Positions 7,089 to 13,447 of a stretch of 14,202 nt of DNA are shown piece by piece. Under the pieces are notes generated by a model. It made no database searches. It was not told the DNA's origin and saw nothing but the letters and a program-made list of their open reading frames with translations. Each line of letters begins with the position of its first letter. Position 1 is the stretch's first letter. The stretch spans positions 1-14,202 of the forward strand of contig CALLCD010000028.1 in the NCBI GenBank assembly GCA_938049795.1. The letters run 5' to 3'. Origin of the DNA: an uncultured Hyphomonadaceae bacterium (lineage in GTDB: Bacteria; Pseudomonadota; Alphaproteobacteria; Caulobacterales; Hyphomonadaceae). A program made the position numbers and the translations under genes.

Positions 7089-7736
7089 CTAATATCCTCT
7101 TTGGGTTATAACCACAGTGGCGCATCCGCCAGCCACAGCACAGCCCGTCTGGGTCACACTATACTCCAAACCGGCTCCCTCCTGAACAAGCTCCACCGAG
7201 AGCCCTTGACCGTTCTGGATAACATCACCCTTATTGGAGTGACCTTGCTGGTCCAGCGACACGAAATTCTCCTCACCAGCCTGATTGACATGAGCCTCGT
7301 GGTCATTGCCGCTCTGGGTGATCGAGGCATAATTTCCCCCCTCACCGAGAACCATAGACGCAATATTTTGCGATACAGTTGCCGAATTTCCGCTGCCGCC
7401 CTGATGCACCACAGCGACATTTTCATTCTGGCCGCTTGCCTCATTAATCTGTTCAAGGAAGACGAAATTACCGCCTCCGAGGCTCCGGCTGGAGAAACGG
7501 TTGCGTGCGGCTGCGCCCCGCAAACTGCGCTGGGTTGCCAACACGGTATTTTCACGTCCGTCCGAGGAGATGCTCGACACGTTGCCACTGCCATCCTGAT
7601 CAACAATTGTCTTGTTTCCATTTCCCTTCTGGAAGATTTCCGAAGAGTTTGATACGGCCTGCGCCAATGCCGACAATCCGCCACAAGACAGCAGTGCAAT
7701 AGCGGCAGCAAACATCATCTTATACATCAGTCTCAT
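7089..7736 (-). CDS. csgB: CsgB-like curlin (probable nucleator or minor fibre subunit)
   Basis: 215-residue exported protein. Residues 1-27 are a Sec signal peptide (LSALAQA cleavage region). The mature chain carries curlin-type strand repeats with the Gln...Gly-x-x-Asn...Gln spacing, e.g. FQKGNGNKTIVDQ (35-47), VHQGGSGNSATVSQ (110-123), ITQSGNDHEAHVNQ (139-152), LDQQGHSNKGDVIQ (161-174). The end, VVITQRGY, recalls the Arg-containing last repeat of E. coli CsgB, as does an Arg-rich stretch at 70-84, so I favour the nucleator role. Odd points are the Cys pair 199/205 in the last repeat and a loose non-repeat segment at 70-90. Start ATG 7736 has AGGAG 6 bases upstream. It lies 71 bases after the larger curlin gene, with a terminator-like hairpin between. 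CsgA versus CsgB naming is an inference. Confidence 0.82.
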   Translation of the reverse strand: MRLMYKMMFAAAIALLSCGGLSALAQAVSNSSEIFQKGNGNKTIVDQDGSGNVSSISSDGRENTVLATQRSLRGAAARNRFSSRSLGGGNFVFLEQINEASGQNENVAVVHQGGSGNSATVSQNIASMVLGEGGNYASITQSGNDHEAHVNQAGEENFVSLDQQGHSNKGDVIQNGQGLSVELVQEGAGLEYSVTQTGCAVAGGCATVVITQRGY

Positions 7737-7754
7737 AAAACTCTCCTATCGCTG

Positions 7755-7792
7755 AAAAAGCCCTGACGCGATTGGGCACACGCCAGGGCTTT
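7755..7792 (-). terminator. Terminator-like hairpin between the two curlin genes
   Basis: On the minus strand a 9-bp stem (7784-7792 pairing with 7757-7765), with a further CG/CG pairing inside, runs into five T residues (7755-7759). It lies 15 bases after the stop of the larger curlin gene and before the CsgB-like ribosome-binding site. It should end most transcripts after csgA and let some read through into csgB, giving more major than minor subunit. Confidence 0.75.
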
Positions 7793-7807
7793 CCCGCATT
7801 TACACCT

Positions 7808-8740
7808 CTACTGAGATGTTGCTGCGACGTTGTTGTATCCAGACTGGACGATATATGACGCGTTCAGATCACCATATTCCTGAGTGATCGTCGCATCATT
7901 GCCCCAACCATACTGATCGATATTACCGATGTTCTCGTTGGAGTACTGAGCAATCAGAGCAGTGTTCCCTTCGCCAGTTTGCTTGATGTACCCATCATTG
8001 TAGTCACCAAACTGCTCAACAGCCGCGAAGTTTGCATCACCGCCATAGCCGTCCTGAAGGATAAGGCTGGTATTGCTCTCACCTTCCTGCCAGCTAACAG
8101 CAACATTGTCCGCACCACGCTGGTCAATCGCCGAGACATGGTTGTCGCCATTCTGATAGGCCACAGCCTCACTGCGTACGGCTCCAGAATAGTAGTCATT
8201 ACCAGCCTGGTTGATCAGCACAGAGTTGCCCGAACCGTACTGCTCCGAGGTCGCATAGTTCCCATCAGCCGCGCTAAGGGATCTGTCCGACACTTGGTGG
8301 ATCTCAACAATATTCGTAGATTCAGGCCCCCTCAGATAATCCTGATAGGTATCCGCATTGTTGTTGCCACCATCCTGATCAATAACCGCAATATTGGTTG
8401 GGTTTTGAAAAGGCGCTGCCGTCGGCCTGAAGTCACCTTGGTAAACTGACGCCGTATTTCTGCGACCCTGCTGGCGAATTTGCGCCAACCCTTCATCAGA
8501 ATATGCCTGATCAACATACGCATCGTTCCGGCGACCATCCTGCAGAATACGCGATTCTTGCAGGAACCGGCCCGGATGATCGGTTGTATTTCCGGCAAAA
8601 AGCCCTTCAAGCTCGGCTTGGCTGGCAATTTCTTTGCCCTCCATCCGCTCAAAATCGAACTTCTTTTCGCTAATATCGGCAGCTGCGCCAAAGGCGACAG
8701 ATGCAGCAAGTGCAGCCGATGCTAATAGTTTGAGTTTCAT
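7808..8740 (-). CDS. csgA: CsgA-like curlin, major functional-amyloid subunit
   Basis: 310-residue exported protein with a Sec signal peptide (residues 1-21, KLKLLASAALAASVAFGAAA). After a non-repeat N-terminal part (about 22-63, charged) follows a long array of irregular curlin strand repeats of the Q-x-G-x-x-N-x-A-x-I-x-Q kind, e.g. ILQDGRRNDAYVDQ (65-78), IRQQGRRNTASVYQ (88-101), SEQYGSGNSVLINQ (165-178), IDQYGWGNDATITQ (274-287). About ten to twelve units can be traced, against five in E. coli CsgA (151 residues), and several are separated by Asp/Tyr/Ser-rich inserts. The chain is strongly acidic, has no Cys, and ends in Gln. I chose ATG 8740 because AGGAG lies 7 bases upstream; an ATG at 8761 in the same frame falls within a hairpin. 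Size and position directly after csgG suggest the main fibre subunit. Confidence 0.85.
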   Translation of the reverse strand: MKLKLLASAALAASVAFGAAADISEKKFDFERMEGKEIASQAELEGLFAGNTTDHPGRFLQESRILQDGRRNDAYVDQAYSDEGLAQIRQQGRRNTASVYQGDFRPTAAPFQNPTNIAVIDQDGGNNNADTYQDYLRGPESTNIVEIHQVSDRSLSAADGNYATSEQYGSGNSVLINQAGNDYYSGAVRSEAVAYQNGDNHVSAIDQRGADNVAVSWQEGESNTSLILQDGYGGDANFAAVEQFGDYNDGYIKQTGEGNTALIAQYSNENIGNIDQYGWGNDATITQEYGDLNASYIVQSGYNNVAATSQ

Positions 8741-8761
8741 TACAATACTCCTGAGTTGCAT

Positions 8762-8926
8762 GTACTTCCGAAAAGTACTACTTAGTCAGGCTCAGCATTA
8801 TTGCTGAACCCCGAGAAGGAACACGGTTCCGAGCTTCGAAATTCGAGCCGGGTTCCTTCTCACCCTTCTCCACAATTCTGCGGATGGGATTCTGGTGACG
8901 ACCTAATTCTCTGAAATACGAATTAG
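8762..8926 (-). promoter_or_regulatory. Cluster of four stem-loops between csgG and csgA
   Basis: The 211-base csgG/csgA gap contains four inverted repeats in a row: CTAATTC/GAATTAG (8903-8909/8920-8926), a large stem GAGAAGGAAC/GTTCCTTCTC (8813-8822/8852-8861) that continues after one mismatch with CGG/CCG (8824-8826/8848-8850), TCAGCA/TGCTGA (8792-8797/8802-8807), and GTACTT/AAGTAC (8762-8767/8773-8778). None has a T run. The likely role is mRNA processing and protection of the 5' end of the curlin message, or partial termination after csgG. A separate curlin promoter here is possible but I cannot place one. Confidence 0.65.
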
Positions 8927-8951
8927 CCGCCAAATTCCTAATTGGTTCCGT

Positions 8952-10280
8952 CTACTGTCCTCCACTCGAATGCAGCAAAACCATGTTTGCAGCCGCCGCA
9001 GGGCTGTTGGCCCCGGCCAATTCATCCGGCCGCACGCCAGCAGATGCCAGCACATCACCCGATTTACTTTTCGCCATCCTGACATCCGTGATCTCTGGAG
9101 ACTCTGCTTCGACAAGCGGGACGTTGGGATACATGTGCGATCTCGCCAATAGCGATTGCTGATCCAGTGGGCTCAGCAATGACGTATCGACATCGCCCGA
9201 CACGGGAGCGGGAGTCCCGCGACGCACGACCCTGCCAGATGTCACATTGCGCGCCTGACGGGTTGCCGCAACGGGTGCCCGCGGCTCGGCCCGCGCCTCG
9301 GTCCGTCGCGGTTCCGCACTCACGTGCCTCGCAAGCGCATATTGGGCGCGCCGACGCGCATCACGATCATGATGTGCCTGATAAAACTCCGCCGGCAGTC
9401 GGCCATCATTCGAGGCTGGCGCATGTGGGGCGTAATTTTCGCGATAGTGCTCGATTGCCGCAACACCAGCGGTCTCATCTTCAAACCCCCAGAGGCCAAA
9501 CTCCGCTCCCTCGACAATCAATCCGTAAACGGCCTTTTCGAGCGCTTGGCGCACCGCCATATGGCGCGGCTGGTTAAGGGTGATCCCCGCCTCCGCCTCA
9601 AGCAATCTTTGAAAGGACACGAACCGGAAGGCATCGCCCTGCAAAGCAATCGACGCAACACGCTGCTGGGACGTGATCGACATCAGGACTTCACCTGTCT
9701 TGACGCTGACCGCCCGAAGATAGACCGACACAGAATCCTCGCGATACTGGGTCGATCCGCCAATCCCCAGATATCGCGCGCCAGCCCCGCCGGTTCTCGT
9801 ATTTGTATCGTATCCCGTAATCGCACCTTCAATCAGCACGCCCGCAAACTTCAGCGCAGGCAAAGCATCCCGGTTCAGCTCCGTCTCGCCAAGATAGCGG
9901 GCCCGCATCTCCTGCACGATCTGGCGTTCCTTTATCAGATTGCCAAGATTTTCGCGCTCGATGACATCGAACCAAGACCGGTTTCCTGCATCATGCAGCG
10001 CCTTGATGAGGATCGGGGTTGGCGCCTGGGTGACAGCGCGCGAAAGGGTTTGCCCGCCATCGTTCGGCTTGAACGCCCCCGTCTCATCGGCGATGCCATA
10101 CACCGCAACAGTGATGCTTTGATTTGGACTCGGAAGCCAGCGTAGCGCATGCCCGGTGACAGATTCCGGATTGATTTCGGCATCCGACATTTTCATCTGG
10201 GGCGCAAAACCCGGCGTTGCGCATGCCCCCAATAACAATGCTGAAACCACACCGAGTGTGATCGTAAGTATTCTACTCAT
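8952..10280 (-). CDS. csgG: CsgG-type curli secretion pore lipoprotein with long C-terminal extension
   Basis: 442-residue outer-membrane lipoprotein. Lipobox LGAC with Cys20; the first mature residues (ATPGFAPQ) resemble those of other CsgG proteins. The core (about 55-265) shows CsgG family segments: ITVAVYGIADETGAFKP (56-72), WFDVIERENLGNLIKERQI (103-121), VLIEGAITGYDTN (148-160), YREDSVSVYLRAVSVKTGEV (179-198, the transmembrane strand region) and SIALQGDAFRFV. CsgG assembles into the nonameric pore that exports curlins. E. coli CsgG has 277 residues; the extra residues from about 270 are Ala/Arg/Pro-rich, low in complexity and probably periplasmic. Start ATG 10280 follows GAGGGGACACAA. 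It lies 39 bases after csgF. The related holdfast protein HfaB is an alternative, but the adjacent csgF argues for curli. Confidence 0.92.
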   Translation of the reverse strand: MSRILTITLGVVSALLLGACATPGFAPQMKMSDAEINPESVTGHALRWLPSPNQSITVAVYGIADETGAFKPNDGGQTLSRAVTQAPTPILIKALHDAGNRSWFDVIERENLGNLIKERQIVQEMRARYLGETELNRDALPALKFAGVLIEGAITGYDTNTRTGGAGARYLGIGGSTQYREDSVSVYLRAVSVKTGEVLMSITSQQRVASIALQGDAFRFVSFQRLLEAEAGITLNQPRHMAVRQALEKAVYGLIVEGAEFGLWGFEDETAGVAAIEHYRENYAPHAPASNDGRLPAEFYQAHHDRDARRRAQYALARHVSAEPRRTEARAEPRAPVAATRQARNVTSGRVVRRGTPAPVSGDVDTSLLSPLDQQSLLARSHMYPNVPLVEAESPEITDVRMAKSKSGDVLASAGVRPDELAGANSPAAAANMVLLHSSGGQ

Positions 10281-10319
10281 TTGTGTCCCCTCATCGGATA
10301 GAGATCCGGTGCGTTTAAG

Positions 10320-10745
10320 TCAGCTCCCAGTGGCGAAAATTGGCAGTACGATTGTCGTTGTTGCCCCCAAGGTCAGATCATCAACAGTGATCGTAACGCT
10401 ATCGAGTCCCCGCACGAAATTGATGACTTGGTCATCAAAAGCGATCGTCCCCTGATCCTGCGGGTCTTCTCCAAAAATAGCTTCCGTCACTTGGCCCGCT
10501 AGCCCCGAAAGCAAGCGGCTTTGCAATTGGCGGAGAAATATTTCAGACTGCGTTTGTTGGTCTTCCGGTTCCTCAGGCGCCTCATACCCGTTCTGGGAAT
10601 TGGCAACGCCAAGCAGATGCGCCGAGTTAAACGGATTGCCTCCAAATGAAGGATTATTTGGCTGATAAACCAGTTCTTGTCCCGCCGCTGAACTTGCAAG
10701 AACAGCGGAAGCACAAACGGCAATCAATACTTTACAATTTAACAA
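10320..10745 (-). CDS. csgF: CsgF curli assembly factor, TTG start
   Basis: 141-residue exported protein. After a Sec signal peptide (about 1-22, VLIAVCASAVLASSAAGQ) comes the CsgF hallmark ELVYQPNNPSFGGNPFNSAH (24-43), the part that in E. coli CsgF plugs into the CsgG channel, then LLGVANSQNGYE, a charged linker, an amphipathic helix (about 67-92) and a C-terminal beta part (ITVDDLTLGATTTIVLP). Length matches E. coli CsgF (138). The frame continues up to a GTG at 10778, but the best start is TTG 10745, because GGAGGGG stands just before it and the signal peptide then has normal length. The same GAGGGGACA sequence precedes csgG. CsgF is thought to couple secretion to nucleation at the cell surface. 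It is the first gene of the locus and faces an AT-rich upstream region. Confidence 0.9.
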   Translation of the reverse strand: MLNCKVLIAVCASAVLASSAAGQELVYQPNNPSFGGNPFNSAHLLGVANSQNGYEAPEEPEDQQTQSEIFLRQLQSRLLSGLAGQVTEAIFGEDPQDQGTIAFDDQVINFVRGLDSVTITVDDLTLGATTTIVLPIFATGS

Positions 10746-10835
10746 TGTCCCCTCCGTATGATAATTATACTTACACACTTGGCTATATCTGTAACACCAT
10801 GTGCAATAACAATAATTTATATTTCGAAGTCCGTT

Positions 10836-10866
10836 GTATAACGTTCATCAAATCTTCATTAGTCAA
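10836..10866 (-). promoter_or_regulatory. Candidate curli operon promoter
   Basis: On the minus strand TTGACT (10861-10866) is followed after 19 bases by TTATAC (10836-10841), about 90 bases before the csgF start. The spacer is longer than the ideal 17. The pair TCCGTTG/CAACGGA (10830-10836 and 10864-10870) flanks this element and could be an operator. By eye only. Confidence 0.3.
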
Positions 10867-10933
10867 CGGAAAAATGAAAATTTGTTCAATAATACACCTC
10901 TCAGGAGATTTTTATTGGCAAAATATGCAATTT

Positions 10934-10950
10934 TTCTCCTTTTAGGAGAA
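10934..10950 (+). promoter_or_regulatory. Hairpin masking the ribosome-binding site of the small ORF at 10953
   Basis: TTCTCCT (10934-10940) and AGGAGAA (10944-10950) form a perfect 7-bp stem with a TTT loop. The 3' arm contains the AGGAG that would be the Shine-Dalgarno sequence of the ATG two bases further on. A second AGGAGA stands at 10903-10908. Confidence 0.45.
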
Positions 10951-10952
10951 TT

Positions 10953-11108
10953 ATGGCAGCAAGTATAGTAAGGTTAATGAACGAAATGCTTCGCCCAGCT
11001 GCGCCCCGCCAGATGTCATTTGCAGCCGGCCCCAACGGGGCAACTCACACGCGCACCGGCTTAAGAACGCACATATTCTCGCCAAAACTTTACGCGAAAA
11101 CAGTCTAA
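10953..11108 (+). CDS. Possible small ORF, 51 residues, divergent from csgF
   Basis: ATG 10953 to TAA 11106-11108, preceded by AGGAG with a 4-base spacing that lies inside a hairpin. The product (MAASIVRLMNEMLRPAAPRQ and on) is basic (seven Arg, one Lys), has no signal peptide or clear membrane helix, and resembles nothing I know. It stops three bases before the stop codon of the convergent flavoprotein gene. The ribosome-binding site supports it; length and lack of homology weigh against it. The region could equally be a regulatory leader. Confidence 0.3.
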   Translation: MAASIVRLMNEMLRPAAPRQMSFAAGPNGATHTRTGLRTHIFSPKLYAKTV

Positions 11109-11111
11109 ATT

Positions 11112-12545
11112 CTACGCACCCGGCCCACAATCTATGCAACCTAGAGGCGGATTCGGACCAAAGCCAAGCGCATGGTTGAGATTGCGCAGCGCCGTGCGCA
11201 CGCCCTCTTCGAGCACCGGATGATAGAACGGACGCTGCAAAACCTCCGAAACCGTCAGATTGCTCTCAATCGCCCACGCTAAGAGATGCGTCAAATGCTC
11301 CGCAGCCGGACCAATCATCTCCATACCAAGCAAGCGCCCCGTATCCTTCTCGCCATAAACATGCAGCACACCCTTATTGATGCCCATCACCCGCGCACGG
11401 CCTTGCCCTTCATACGACACGGCGCCCGTCTCGAACGCAACGCCGCGATCAGACAGCGCCTTAAAACTCTCGCCCGCCATGCCGATTTGCGGATCAGAGA
11501 ACACAACGCCAAGCCCTGTCCGGCGCGCACGGCGATAGGCGTCCGGAAACCGCGCCGCATTTTCGCCCGCAAGCCGGCCTTCATCCGCCGCCTCATGAAG
11601 AAGCGGCACTTCAGCATTCGCGTCCCCCGCAATAAAGACATGGCTCTCGCCAATCCGCCCTGACAGCGGATCAAAAATCGGAATGCCGCGCTCGTTCAAT
11701 GGCAGGCTCGTATTCTCCAGCCCGATCTTGTCCACATTGGCCCGCCGTCCGGTGGCCGCAACCAGATAGTCAAAGTGCGCCTCTTCGGTCATTTTGCCCT
11801 CGCCCCAGCGCACAACAACCTTGTCTCCCTCGCGCGAGATTTCAGTGTCCGTATGCCAGTGCGCGGGAAACTCGTCCGCAAAGGTCTTTGCCGCATAGGT
11901 ACGCACATCTGGGTCGGTCAGCGGACCAACCAGATGGTCCCGCCCGAACAATTGAACATCGACCCCAAGCCGGCTCATCGCCTGCCCAAGCTCCAGCCCG
12001 ATCACGCCCGCGCCAAATACGGCTGCAGATCCCGGCAAATCCTCCCAGTCAAACACATCATCATTAACGATCAGCCGATCGCCCGCCGCTTCAAAGGGGG
12101 GCGGAATGTTCGGCCGCGAACCCGTCGCGATGACAATCGTGCGCGCGGTGATACGCTTGCCGTCATCAGTCTCAAGCGTGTGGTCATCCACAAAGCGCGC
12201 ATAGCTGCGGATCACATGATCAGGATTGAACCCTTCCACAGCCTCGACCACAAAACCGACAAACCGGTCCCGCTCCGAGCGGACCCGCGCCATGACCGCC
12301 TTGCCGTCAATCTCGGGCGCAGACGTATGCACCCCGAACTGGCTCGTATGCCGCGCATGATGGGCCGCATCCGCCGCCGCAATCAAAAGCTTGGACGGCA
12401 TACATCCGACGCGCGCGCACGTCGTGCCAAACGGGCCGCCCTCGAACATCGCGATCCGGTCTGTGTACTTGCTGGCCTCGCGATAAGCGCCCATACCGCC
12501 CGTGCCTGCGCCCAGAATCGCAACATCAACGTCATATTCGTGCAT
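11112..12545 (-). CDS. Dihydrolipoyl dehydrogenase-type flavoprotein disulfide reductase
   Basis: 477-residue class I pyridine nucleotide-disulfide oxidoreductase. FAD-binding motif GAGTGG (12-17), redox disulfide TTCARVGCMPSK (Cys43, Cys48), second nucleotide motif GAGVIG (178-183), second FAD motif FIAGDAN (304-310), and the C-terminal dimer domain with the His-Glu pair HPVLEE (His442, Glu447) that activates the thiol in dihydrolipoamide dehydrogenases. After the second beta strand stands FGR rather than an acidic residue, which hints at NADPH. The last residues GCIDCGPGA add a CxxC-like pair (Cys470, Cys473). It is not next to pyruvate or oxoglutarate dehydrogenase genes, so it is probably a stand-alone paralogue and not the E3 of a main complex. 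ATG 12545 has AGGA 8 bases upstream; a 17-residue longer start at 12596 is less likely. Confidence 0.88.
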   Translation of the reverse strand: MHEYDVDVAILGAGTGGMGAYREASKYTDRIAMFEGGPFGTTCARVGCMPSKLLIAAADAAHHARHTSQFGVHTSAPEIDGKAVMARVRSERDRFVGFVVEAVEGFNPDHVIRSYARFVDDHTLETDDGKRITARTIVIATGSRPNIPPPFEAAGDRLIVNDDVFDWEDLPGSAAVFGAGVIGLELGQAMSRLGVDVQLFGRDHLVGPLTDPDVRTYAAKTFADEFPAHWHTDTEISREGDKVVVRWGEGKMTEEAHFDYLVAATGRRANVDKIGLENTSLPLNERGIPIFDPLSGRIGESHVFIAGDANAEVPLLHEAADEGRLAGENAARFPDAYRRARRTGLGVVFSDPQIGMAGESFKALSDRGVAFETGAVSYEGQGRARVMGINKGVLHVYGEKDTGRLLGMEMIGPAAEHLTHLLAWAIESNLTVSEVLQRPFYHPVLEEGVRTALRNLNHALGFGPNPPLGCIDCGPGA

Positions 12546-12561
12546 TGGTTTTGTCCTACAT

Positions 12562-12717
12562 TTATATGTCCCGAGGCTCGGTAAGCAGCAAGCCAACCTC
12601 CCCCAGAGTGTCCTTTTCCAGCCGCAACAGAATCTGCCCCAGCCTTACTGCGCCCACAATCGCGATCCGTATCAGCGAAGGCAAGTCGAATCCGTTTACA
12701 ATCAAGCACATCGCCAT
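12562..12717 (-). CDS. Possible 51-residue ORF directly before the flavoprotein gene
   Basis: ATG 12717 to TAA at 12562-12564, 16 bases before the flavoprotein start codon. The product has a short hydrophobic, amphipathic middle (DLPSLIRIAIVGAVRLGQILLRL) and an acidic end. The ribosome-binding site is weak (AAAG only). It fills the 218-base gap between the acetyltransferase and flavoprotein genes neatly, which is the main argument for it. I recognise no family. Confidence 0.3.
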   Translation of the reverse strand: MAMCLIVNGFDLPSLIRIAIVGAVRLGQILLRLEKDTLGEVGLLLTEPRDI

Positions 12718-12763
12718 CACGATTACTTTATGTGCTTTCTGATGCGGCCTGATTGCGGGCAAC

Positions 12764-13366
12764 CTACCGCGCCTTACGCCACATCGCTTGCAGCGGCGGA
12801 CCACCCTCTCCAGCATCGAAATGGGCCATGTGCTCAAACCCATGCGCACCGTAGAACCCGAAATTCTCCGGATTGGAGTTCTCAAGATAACACGCCAGCC
12901 CCGCCCGGTCGCACGCCTCAAGCACCGGCGCCATCAGCGCATGTCCCTGCCCGGTCCCGCGCGCCGCTTCGCGCACCCCGATGGTGAACAGATACATATG
13001 CGGCTCTTTGGGGTGCGCTTTGGCCATCCGTTCGCCCGCCACCATCGCCCGATCAAGCGCGCGCTTGCCGCCATGCCGCATCACACCCAGCGCAAGCGCC
13101 AGATTACCAAGCCCCGACAAAGTATCAGGCACGTCCGAGCGCGCCCACATCGTCGCGCCATGATCACCCGCCAGATGGCACATGCCCCGCTTTGCATACA
13201 CCTCCCGCGCAAGCACCCGAAAACAGGCACGGATCGCCTTCGGGCTGCCAAAGACCCAGCGATTGACCGGATCTTCAGCAAACGCCTCCGCCGTAATATC
13301 GGCCACCAGACGCCAGTCTTTCGGGCCAGCCACACCAATCCCGTCGGGCAATCTCACATCCAGCAT
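12764..13366 (-). CDS. GNAT-family N-acetyltransferase
   Basis: 200-residue protein with the GNAT fold. The acetyl-CoA site is VREAARGTGQGHAL (131-144, RGTGQG pyrophosphate loop) after strand 4 (YLFTIG), and the C-terminal strand and loop read CYLENSNPENFGFYGAHGFE (159-178), typical of GNATs related to fungal-type and puromycin-like acetyltransferases. The acceptor site cannot be deduced. GGAG lies 8 bases before ATG 13366. It is upstream of, and on the same strand as, the flavoprotein gene (218 bases apart) and divergent from the methyltransferase gene (81 bases apart, room for two promoters). Confidence 0.85.
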   Translation of the reverse strand: MLDVRLPDGIGVAGPKDWRLVADITAEAFAEDPVNRWVFGSPKAIRACFRVLAREVYAKRGMCHLAGDHGATMWARSDVPDTLSGLGNLALALGVMRHGGKRALDRAMVAGERMAKAHPKEPHMYLFTIGVREAARGTGQGHALMAPVLEACDRAGLACYLENSNPENFGFYGAHGFEHMAHFDAGEGGPPLQAMWRKAR

Positions 13367-13447
13367 AAGTCCGGCTCCTCAAATGGTTTCCATTAGACGT
13401 GAGAACAGGTAGAGATCGCAACTGGTTTTCACGAAAAGGGCTCCAGC

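Larger units (their letters stand above)
10746..11111. other. AT-rich region upstream of csgF, with putative curli promoter
   Basis: 366 bases between csgF and the end of the flavoprotein gene. The half next to csgF (10746-10950) is strongly AT-rich and should carry the curli promoter. The half next to the flavoprotein gene is GC-rich and holds only the weak small ORF listed separately and a short GCCCC/GGGGC stem (11029-11041). No regulator gene of the CsgD type is present here. Confidence 0.55.

Noticed and set aside
9324..10145. Plus-strand 273-residue frame opposite csgG
   Set aside because: Antisense to a protein with clear CsgG motifs; Arg-rich shadow without domains.
8952..10280. Reading the CsgG protein as the holdfast anchor HfaB
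   Set aside because: HfaB is a CsgG relative and HfaA is curlin-like, but a clear CsgF gene is adjacent and two full curlin-repeat proteins follow, which fits curli. No HfaD-like protein was seen.
11775..12584. Plus-strand 269-residue frame opposite the flavoprotein gene
   Set aside because: Arg/His-rich shadow of a gene whose FAD, NAD and redox motifs are intact.
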